Shown piece by piece: positions 30,469 to 37,200 of a stretch of DNA of 37,200 nt. The stretch spans positions 2,443-39,642 of the forward strand of contig CAMYKC010000011.1 in the NCBI GenBank assembly GCA_947258865.1, given 5' to 3'. Made by a program: the position numbers and the translations under genes. This DNA comes from an uncultured Lysobacterales bacterium. GTDB taxonomy: Bacteria; Pseudomonadota; Gammaproteobacteria; Xanthomonadales; SZUA-36. The notes under the pieces are model-generated. The model was not told where the DNA came from. It worked only from the letters and a program-made list of their open reading frames with translations, and ran no database searches. Numbering within the stretch: position 1 is the stretch's first letter; each line of letters starts with the position of its first letter.

Positions 30469-30549
30469 CCTGCTCAATTCAGCTACTTTAAGCATAGTCA
30501 ATCCATCTGACATGTGTGGTGAAATGCAAAGAAGAATAGGACCGGCCGC

Positions 30550-30816
30550 ATGAAATGCCTGGTTTACAGATCCGACAAAAAGCAGGACACCTACCTGTAC
30601 CTCGCCGATGGACAGGACTTCGAAGACCTGCCGCCCGAATTGCAGCGGACATTCGGCGAGCCTGCACTGGTAATGAGTCTGAACCTCGAAACGGGCAGCA
30701 AACTGGCGCGGGTAGACGTAAAGAGCGTTCTGCAGAGCCTGAAAGAACAGGGATACTACCTGCAACTGCCGCCTAAACTGCCGATCGAAGAAGAAATTTC
30801 ACGCCGTTTTTCCTGA
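30550..30816 (+). CDS. YcgL-domain protein
   Basis: MKCLVYRSDKKQDTYLYLADGQDFEDLPPELQRTFGEPALVMSLNL. Confidence 0.88.
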   Translation: MKCLVYRSDKKQDTYLYLADGQDFEDLPPELQRTFGEPALVMSLNLETGSKLARVDVKSVLQSLKEQGYYLQLPPKLPIEEEISRRFS

Positions 30817-30875
30817 TGCGCCCTGCCCGAATGACGCCCGGGGCGAGGAAGGCCAACAGGTGCAATCGAAGTGGT

Positions 30876-31280
30876 TTACCGGGAACTGGTCGCCACGCTG
30901 ACCGACTCTATACCTACCGCTTCAGCAGCGTCGAGTATCGTTACCAGGGCCTCGGTGTCGGCCTCAGGGTGCGCGGCAATGATCAATGGAGATGTGGGTT
31001 TTTCCGCCTTTTCGCGCTCCAGGTTGGCCTGAACGGCCCGCGGTTCCAGAATGCGGCCCTTCACGCTGATCAGGCTGCTGCTGTCGATCTTAACGACAAT
31101 TGGCCCTCTATCCTGTTTGATTTCTTTGGGTGGGGCAGTTGACGGCCGTGAGACTTCGAGTCCCTCTTCCTTCACGAATGACGTGGTCACAATGAAGAAA
31201 ATGAGCATGATGAAGACGATGTCCAACATCGGTGTGATGTTGATCTCGGCCTCGTCATCAGTATGTCTTCTTCTCTTCAT
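30876..31280 (-). CDS. exbD: ExbD/TolR-family biopolymer transport protein
   Basis: EINITPMLDIVFIMLIFFIVTTSFVKEEG. Confidence 0.92.
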   Translation of the reverse strand: MKRRRHTDDEAEINITPMLDIVFIMLIFFIVTTSFVKEEGLEVSRPSTAPPKEIKQDRGPIVVKIDSSSLISVKGRILEPRAVQANLEREKAEKPTSPLIIAAHPEADTEALVTILDAAEAVGIESVSVATSSR

Positions 31281-31358
31281 TTGCCACTGGTTCGGGTTTG
31301 AGCCCGATAAGGGACGGAAAGCTTATTCAAACACGCCGGCTTTCACGAGCATTCCCTA

Positions 31359-33194
31359 TCACTCCACCGTCACGGATTTGGCCAGGTTACGCGGCTGATC
31401 GACATCGGTGCCCCGCAATACAGCCACATGGTAAGCGAGTAACTGCAAAGGTATGGATAACACGACCGGCGCCAGGAGCGCGCCCCCGGTATCCACCTCG
31501 ATGATCATTCCATGATGCTCTTTCAAGCTGCCCAGCGCCTCGGCATCGGCGATGACGTACATTTCTCCGCCCCTGGCCCGCACCTCCTCGATATTGCTGA
31601 TCAGTTTTTTCAGCAGGCGGTTGTTGGGCGCAACGGCGACCACCGGCATGTCGTAATCCACCAGTGCCAGCGGTCCGTGCTTAAGCTCACCGGCCGGATA
31701 AGCCTCCGCGTGTATGTACGAAATTTCCTTGAGCTTCAATGCACCCTCCATCGCGATTGGATAGTGGCTGCCCCGGCCCAGGAACAACGCATGGTGTTTT
31801 TCGACGAAACGCTCCGCCAGCAATTCGATCCGGGAGTCCAGGTCCAGCGCCTTGTTGATCTTTTCAGGGAGCTGACTCAGTGCCCTGGTCCAGCTCGAAA
31901 GCTGGCCGGGATCGACCGTTTCTTTCAACTGGGCGAGCTCCAGCACCAGTAGCTGCAACGCCACCAGTTGAGTGGTGAACGCCTTGGTGGAAGCAACACC
32001 GATTTCGAGCCCGGCACGGGTCATCAGGACCAGGTCGGCTTCCCTCACGACGGAACTTTCAGGGACATTGCAAATGGCCACTGTCGCCAAGTACCCGGAG
32101 TCTTTCGCATAGCGCAATGCGGCCAGCGTGTCAGCCGTTTCGCCGGATTGGGAAATTGTCACAAACAACGTGTTTTCCGGCACGACGGGATTTCGGTAGC
32201 GGTATTCGCTGGCCACTTCCACCGAACAGGGAATCCTGGCCAGATCTTCCAGCTGGTATCGCGCCACCAGGCCAGCGTGGAAACTGGTTCCACAAGCGAC
32301 AATATGCACCTGCTTCACCTGTCTGAGAATATCGTCCGCGCCCACACCCAGAATATTCGGCAGGATACGACCCCCAACAATCCGCCCTTCGAGCGTTTCG
32401 GCCACGGCGAGTGGTTGCTCGAAGATCTCTTTTTGCATGTAGTGGCGAAATTTTCCCCGTTGCGCGGCATCTGCCGCCAGGTCAGCTTCAGTCACGGGGC
32501 GATCGGCCGGCTCGTCAGCCCGGTCACGGATTTCATAGCGGTTGGTGGTCAATCGGACGACATCGCCTTCCTCGAGGTAGACAAAACGGTTCGTTACCGG
32601 CAGTAGCGGGTGGATATCCGAGGCCAGGTAGTGCTCGTCAAAACCGATCCCCAGGACCATCGGGCTGCCCTCCCTGGCGCCGACGATCACGCCCGGCTCG
32701 CTTGCGCACACTACGGCAATCGCGTAAGCCCCGTGCAAGCGCTTGATGGCCTTGCGAACCGCCGCAAACAAGTCGTTACCTTCAGACAGCAACTGGTGAA
32801 CCAGGTGAACCATGACCTCGGTATCGGTCTGCGATTCAAATTCGTATCCGGCCCCCTGCAGTTCCTCTCGCAGCTCATCGTGGTTCTCGATGATGCCGTT
32901 GTGCACCAGCGCAACCGTGTCGCCAGAAACATGCGGGTGTGCGTTGATGGTGCTGGGTTCGCCGTGCGTTGCCCAGCGCGTGTGGGCGATTCCACAGTGG
33001 CCCGGCAGCGGCGTTTCCGCCAGCAGGGCTTCGAGATCCTTTACCTTGCCCTGTGTTTTGAGCCTGCCCAAAGCGTTGTCATGTTGAATCGCGATGCCGG
33101 CCGAATCATATCCGCGGTATTCCAGCGCACGCAGTCCGGAGGTCAGAATCTCGCTGACGCTGCGGTGGGCGGATGCTGCTACGATGCCGCACAT
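31359..33194 (-). CDS. glmS: Glutamine-fructose-6-phosphate aminotransferase
   Basis: MCGIVAA; GIAHTRWATHG; C-terminal QPRNLAKSVTVE. Confidence 0.97.
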   Translation of the reverse strand: MCGIVAASAHRSVSEILTSGLRALEYRGYDSAGIAIQHDNALGRLKTQGKVKDLEALLAETPLPGHCGIAHTRWATHGEPSTINAHPHVSGDTVALVHNGIIENHDELREELQGAGYEFESQTDTEVMVHLVHQLLSEGNDLFAAVRKAIKRLHGAYAIAVVCASEPGVIVGAREGSPMVLGIGFDEHYLASDIHPLLPVTNRFVYLEEGDVVRLTTNRYEIRDRADEPADRPVTEADLAADAAQRGKFRHYMQKEIFEQPLAVAETLEGRIVGGRILPNILGVGADDILRQVKQVHIVACGTSFHAGLVARYQLEDLARIPCSVEVASEYRYRNPVVPENTLFVTISQSGETADTLAALRYAKDSGYLATVAICNVPESSVVREADLVLMTRAGLEIGVASTKAFTTQLVALQLLVLELAQLKETVDPGQLSSWTRALSQLPEKINKALDLDSRIELLAERFVEKHHALFLGRGSHYPIAMEGALKLKEISYIHAEAYPAGELKHGPLALVDYDMPVVAVAPNNRLLKKLISNIEEVRARGGEMYVIADAEALGSLKEHHGMIIEVDTGGALLAPVVLSIPLQLLAYHVAVLRGTDVDQPRNLAKSVTVE

Positions 33195-33240
33195 GTCAGG
33201 AGTCCCGTTTCCCTTCTGCAGCGCAGGCGAGTTAAAAGTC

Positions 33241-34623
33241 TCATTTTTTCTCCACGCTCTTTGTGGGTCTCTTCCAGCCCTCGATCGTGGTTTGCCGGGA
33301 CCGGCTGATTGTTAACGCGTCTGCCGGTGCATCTTTGGTGACCGTTGAGCCGGCGCCGACCGTCGCGCCGCGCCCGATGGTTACCGGCGCGACCAGTTGC
33401 GTGTCCGAACCGATGAATACTTCATCCTCGATTATCGTCTCGTGCTTGTTGGCGCCATCGTAATTGCAGGTGATGGTTCCGGCGCCGATGTTCACCTTTT
33501 TCCCGATCTGTGAATCACCCAGGTAAGTGAGATGATTGGCTTTGCTGCCTTCACCCAACCGCGCATTCTTGGCTTCGACGAAATTGCCGATGCGGCAGCC
33601 TTCGGATAGCACGGTTCCGGGGCGCAGTCGCGCGAACGGGCCGATGTCGCAGCTTCCGGTCGTTTTCACCTGCTCCAGCACGCAGTGTGCATACACCGTG
33701 GTGCCAGCCGCCAGGTCACAGTCCTTGAGCACCGAACCCGGCCCGATGGTTACCCCATCGCCCAGGCGGTTTTTACCTTCCAATACGACGTTGACGTCCA
33801 GGCAAACATCGGAGCCGGCATCGACGGAACCACGGATGTCCACCCGGTCGGGATCCACGATCTGAACGCCCAAGTCCATCAATTCATCTGCCATGCGCTG
33901 CCGGTATCGTTTCTCGAGCTCGGCCATCTGCCGCCGGTCATTCGCGCCCTCCAAATCGCGGGCATCCGGCGCGATAACACTGCTGATCTCCGCACCCTCG
34001 GCGTGCGCCATGGCGAATATGCCGGGCAGATAATACTCCTGCTTGGCATTATCGCAGTCCAGCTTCTCCAGCCAGCCACGCAATTTCGCCGCGTCCGCCA
34101 TGATGATCCCGGTATTGACTTCGCGGATTCTATGTTGTTCCGGCGCTGCATCGTGATCTTCCACGACTCCGATGATGTTGCCTCCAGGATCGCGCAGTAT
34201 CCGGCCATAGCCGCTGGGATCATCCAGCTCGATGGTCAACAGGGCCAGCGGCCTGGCCTGGTCTACGGACATCTCCGACAGCAGCGCCACTGGAATCAGC
34301 GGATGATCGCCCAGCAGCACCAATACCGAAGCTTCATCGGGGATACCAGGCATGGCATGCATGACCGCGTGACCGGTACCCCGGCGCTCGGCCTGGTGCA
34401 CCCATTCGACCGGGTAATCGCTGCAAGCCTCCCGGACTTGCTCCGCACCGCTACCGACTACCACGTGCGTGCGCTCTGCTGAAAGTGCGGCTGCAGTGTC
34501 CAGCAGGTGTGCCAGCATCGGCCGGCCACCCAGTGTTTGCAGCACTTTGGGCATGCTGGATTTCATGCGTGTACCCTCGCCGGCGGCGAGAATTACGATG
34601 TGAAGGGCCTGGCTCATTGGCAT
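33241..34623 (-). CDS. glmU: Bifunctional UDP-GlcNAc pyrophosphorylase / GlcN-1-P acetyltransferase
   Basis: VILAAGEGTRMKSSMPKVL; hexapeptide repeats; NYDGANKHETIIEDEVFIGSD. Confidence 0.97.
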   Translation of the reverse strand: MPMSQALHIVILAAGEGTRMKSSMPKVLQTLGGRPMLAHLLDTAAALSAERTHVVVGSGAEQVREACSDYPVEWVHQAERRGTGHAVMHAMPGIPDEASVLVLLGDHPLIPVALLSEMSVDQARPLALLTIELDDPSGYGRILRDPGGNIIGVVEDHDAAPEQHRIREVNTGIIMADAAKLRGWLEKLDCDNAKQEYYLPGIFAMAHAEGAEISSVIAPDARDLEGANDRRQMAELEKRYRQRMADELMDLGVQIVDPDRVDIRGSVDAGSDVCLDVNVVLEGKNRLGDGVTIGPGSVLKDCDLAAGTTVYAHCVLEQVKTTGSCDIGPFARLRPGTVLSEGCRIGNFVEAKNARLGEGSKANHLTYLGDSQIGKKVNIGAGTITCNYDGANKHETIIEDEVFIGSDTQLVAPVTIGRGATVGAGSTVTKDAPADALTISRSRQTTIEGWKRPTKSVEKK

Positions 34624-34647
34624 TCACAAATCCTAGAAGTTCACAGC

Positions 34648-34698
34648 CAGACAGTATAGCCCGATCGACCTGAACGCTCTATTTATAGATACTGTCTG
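34648..34698. promoter_or_regulatory. Perfect 10-bp inverted repeat CAGACAGTAT ... ATACTGTCTG in the divergent glmU / DUF3313 intergenic region
   Basis: Arms 34648-34657 and 34689-34698. Confidence 0.55.
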
Positions 34699-34753
34699 AA
34701 TAGACTATAGTGATCTGCCACAGCCACGAAGAATACAGCTCAGGAAACCGCTC

Positions 34754-35437
34754 ATGACATCTAATCTGGCAATAAAATTTCCGCTTATCTTCACACTTTG
34801 CCTGCTTTTGAGCACGGCCGCCGTGGCCCGAAACAATCCCGCCCCCGTTACCTTAGACGGACTCCATCTGTTACCCGATACACAACTGGGCCTGGTTTAT
34901 GCCGATCCGGAAGCTGATTTGTCAGGCTACGATGAGCTGTTGCTGATGGACGCGCAGGTCGCCTTCAGGAAAAACTGGCAGCAGGAGATCACCCGCAACA
35001 CGCCTTTTCGCGTGTCGACACGGGACATGCAGCGGATAAAGGCCGATGTGGCCGAACTTTTTCACGAAGTGTTCACCCATGAGCTGGAGTCGGCGGGTTT
35101 TCGGCTGGTCTTGGACCAGGCCGATAACGTCCTGCTTATCCGGCCTGCCATCCTTGATTTGAACGTCAACTCACCCGATACACCCCGTGCGAACACCACG
35201 CGCAACATCAGCCAATCTGCCGGGGACATGACCCTGTACCTTGAATTGCGCGATTCCGTCACTGGCGACATTCTCGTCAAAGCCATGGATTTCCAGTTCG
35301 ATCGCAGCAATGTGACCCCTTTCATGATGGATCGCACCCGTAATGAGCGTGCGGCGCGCCGAATCCTGACCAACTGGGCCGAGGTACTGGTCAGCGGGCT
35401 CAAGGAAGCCCGGGTGCACACGTCAGGCCGCCAGTGA
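34754..35437 (+). CDS. DUF3313-like exported protein
   Basis: Signal peptide; LSGYDELLLMDAQVAFRKNW...LFHEVFTHELESAGFRLV...MTLYLELRDSVTGDILVKAMD. Confidence 0.65.
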   Translation: MTSNLAIKFPLIFTLCLLLSTAAVARNNPAPVTLDGLHLLPDTQLGLVYADPEADLSGYDELLLMDAQVAFRKNWQQEITRNTPFRVSTRDMQRIKADVAELFHEVFTHELESAGFRLVLDQADNVLLIRPAILDLNVNSPDTPRANTTRNISQSAGDMTLYLELRDSVTGDILVKAMDFQFDRSNVTPFMMDRTRNERAARRILTNWAEVLVSGLKEARVHTSGRQ

Positions 35438-37200
35438 TCATCAGAGTTTTTATCCTGGTTTTACTCCTGGCGACCATGCCGGGAACCAGTTCCGCCATCC
35501 AGGAAAGGACCGCTAATGGCGGCCAGTTGATCCTGCGGGGCGTTCCGGACATCCCGCCGGAACTGGTTGGCCGGTTGAAACAATATCAAAACGTCCGCGC
35601 TGCGACCTTTCTCGACTGGACCAGGGACGGTAAGGGGATCTTCATTCGAACGCGGTTTGGCGAGGTAAGCCAGGTTCACCGGGTTTTCGCCGCGGGTGGA
35701 TTGCGGCAGCAGTTGACCTGGTATACCGAACCGGTTGGAGAAGTCCTGCGGCGCGGCAAATCGCGGGAACTCGCCATCAGCATGGACCAGGGTGGCGGCG
35801 AACAGGACCAGATATTCCTCTTTGACCCGAAAAACGGAACAACCCAGCTGCTGACCGATGGCAGCACACGCAACCGCCTCGTTCGTTGGAGCCGGAATGG
35901 CCGGCAGATGGCGTTCCAGTCCACCCGGCGAAACGGCCGAAGCAACGACCTCTGGATCATGGATCCGGACCGTCCCGACAGCGCCGAATTGCTCCTGCAA
36001 GCGCCTGAAGGAAGCTGGGTTGGGCCCGCAGACTTCAGCGACAACAACAGGTATTTGCTGATTCAACAGTTCGTCAGTGTTGCCGATTCCAGAATTTACA
36101 TAATGGACCTGAGGAATCGAGACCTGTGGCTGGTGGCCGGCAACCCTGAGGAACCATCGGCAAACCGGGCCATTTCGTTCGACCGGCAAGGCAAGGGCTT
36201 CTTTTATATCACCAACGAACACGGCCGGGCAGCCGAGTTGGCCTGGAGATCGCTGGAATTGGGCAGCGTGGCGGAATTCATCACCAGCCAGATCCGCTGG
36301 GATGTTTCGGAGTTCGCAGTCAGCCCTGACGGCAAGCGTGGCGCATTCGTGACCAACGAGAACGGGGTCAGCCGGCTGTACCTTCTGAACACGAAAACCC
36401 GCGGCTATTCACTGGTCGAAAACATCCCGGTGGGTTTGATCACCGGGTTGAAATTCAACCAGGACAACCGCCGTATCGCGCTGAACCTCAGCACCGCGCA
36501 GACGCCCAATGACGTTTACGTCCTGCAACTGGGGCGCAAACCGGAAAGCGCCAGGAAGTTGCAGCGATGGACGTACAGTGAAGTGGGTGGCCTTGACGCG
36601 TCTGAGTTCGCCAAGCCAACCCTGGTGCACTATCCGACTTTTGACCTGCGCGGCGAAAAACCCCGCAAAGTGCCTGCATTCGTGTATCGCCCTCCGGGCA
36701 AAGGCCCCCATCCCGTTATCATCCACCTCCATGGAGGCCCGGAGAGCCAGTATCGCCCCGCGTTCAGCAAGCGAACCCAAATGTGGGTCGCCGAACTGGG
36801 TGTCGCCGTGATCGCGCCCAATATCCGTGGGTCCACCGGCTTTGACAGTGAGTACCTCTCACTGGACAATGGCACCCGGCGCGAAGATGCTGTCCGTGAC
36901 ATCGGCGCGTTGCTGGATTGGATCGACCGGCGCCCCGAACTGGATCAAAACCGCGTCGCTGTCTACGGGGCAAGTTACGGCGGTTACCTGGTACTGGCTT
37001 CCGCAGTCCATTTCAGCGATCGCCTGAAAGCGGGTGTCGATGTGGTCGGGATCAGTAATTTCGTGACTTTCCTCGAAAATACCGAAGACTACCGGCGCGA
37101 CTTTCGCAGACTGGAGTATGGCGATGAACGCGATCCCGAGATCCGCAGTTTCCTGCAGAAAATCAGCCCCCTCAATAACGTCGACCGCATTGACATCCCG
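35434..37200 (+). CDS. S9-family (prolyl oligopeptidase-like) peptidase, 3' truncated by window edge; GTG start overlapping the previous stop (GTGA)
   Basis: Frame open to the window end; WD40-like N-part; HLHGGPE, PNIRGSTGFDSEY, YGASYGGY nucleophile elbow; absent from the supplied ORF track. Confidence 0.88.
   Translation, partial: MIIRVFILVLLLATMPGTSSAIQERTANGGQLILRGVPDIPPELVGRLKQYQNVRAATFLDWTRDGKGIFIRTRFGEVSQVHRVFAAGGLRQQLTWYTEPVGEVLRRGKSRELAISMDQGGGEQDQIFLFDPKNGTTQLLTDGSTRNRLVRWSRNGRQMAFQSTRRNGRSNDLWIMDPDRPDSAELLLQAPEGSWVGPADFSDNNRYLLIQQFVSVADSRIYIMDLRNRDLWLVAGNPEEPSANRAISFDRQGKGFFYITNEHGRAAELAWRSLELGSVAEFITSQIRWDVSEFAVSPDGKRGAFVTNENGVSRLYLLNTKTRGYSLVENIPVGLITGLKFNQDNRRIALNLSTAQTPNDVYVLQLGRKPESARKLQRWTYSEVGGLDASEFAKPTLVHYPTFDLRGEKPRKVPAFVYRPPGKGPHPVIIHLHGGPESQYRPAFSKRTQMWVAELGVAVIAPNIRGSTGFDSEYLSLDNGTRREDAVRDIGALLDWIDRRPELDQNRVAVYGASYGGYLVLASAVHFSDRLKAGVDVVGISNFVTFLENTEDYRRDFRRLEYGDERDPEIRSFLQKISPLNNVDRIDIP

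Noticed and set aside
1-37200. CRISPR arrays, tRNA/rRNA genes, IS elements or integrases
   Set aside because: Looked for regularly spaced repeats, cloverleaf/TpsiC strings and transposase or integrase motifs; none seen.

Overview
The window looks like a gammaproteobacterial chromosome segment, mostly housekeeping genes. From start to end: a partial ars locus (acr3, arsC; -); a branched-chain amino acid cluster ilvD-ilvC-leuA-leuC-leuD-[methyltransferase + / Wzt_C-like methyltransferase -]-leuB-ilvA; a broken fadB/fadJ-like gene (-); a broken IPTL-CTERM surface protein gene (+); tatABC; a BPSS1780-like membrane protein and a LOG-family protein (-); a rhomboid protease and a DUF3465 protein (+); dodecin and a PlpD-like patatin/beta-barrel protein (-); acs and a BON-LysM (Kbp-like) protein (+); an accessory minus-strand module at 25343-30389; YcgL (+); ExbD, GlmS and GlmU (-); a DUF3313-like protein and an S9 peptidase running off the 3' edge (+). 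Main candidates: (1) the 25343-30389 module, lipoprotein -> TIR-TM-TPR -> exported protein -> SLOG-like multi-TM protein. It pairs a TIR with a SLOG-like domain as Thoeris does, but with a membrane effector, a predicted periplasmic TPR sensor and two exported proteins that look distantly related to each other. (2) A complete attenuator upstream of ilvD: Leu-rich 47-aa leader peptide, antiterminator and terminator sharing one strand, and a possibly leaderless start. (3) A leuC lacking about 40 codons that normally carry the CxxC ligands of the [4Fe-4S] cluster, with similar-sized internal losses in two more genes (fadJ-like and IPTL-CTERM). These are either real decay or a recurrent assembly artefact. 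All family calls were made by reading the protein sequences; no database search was run.
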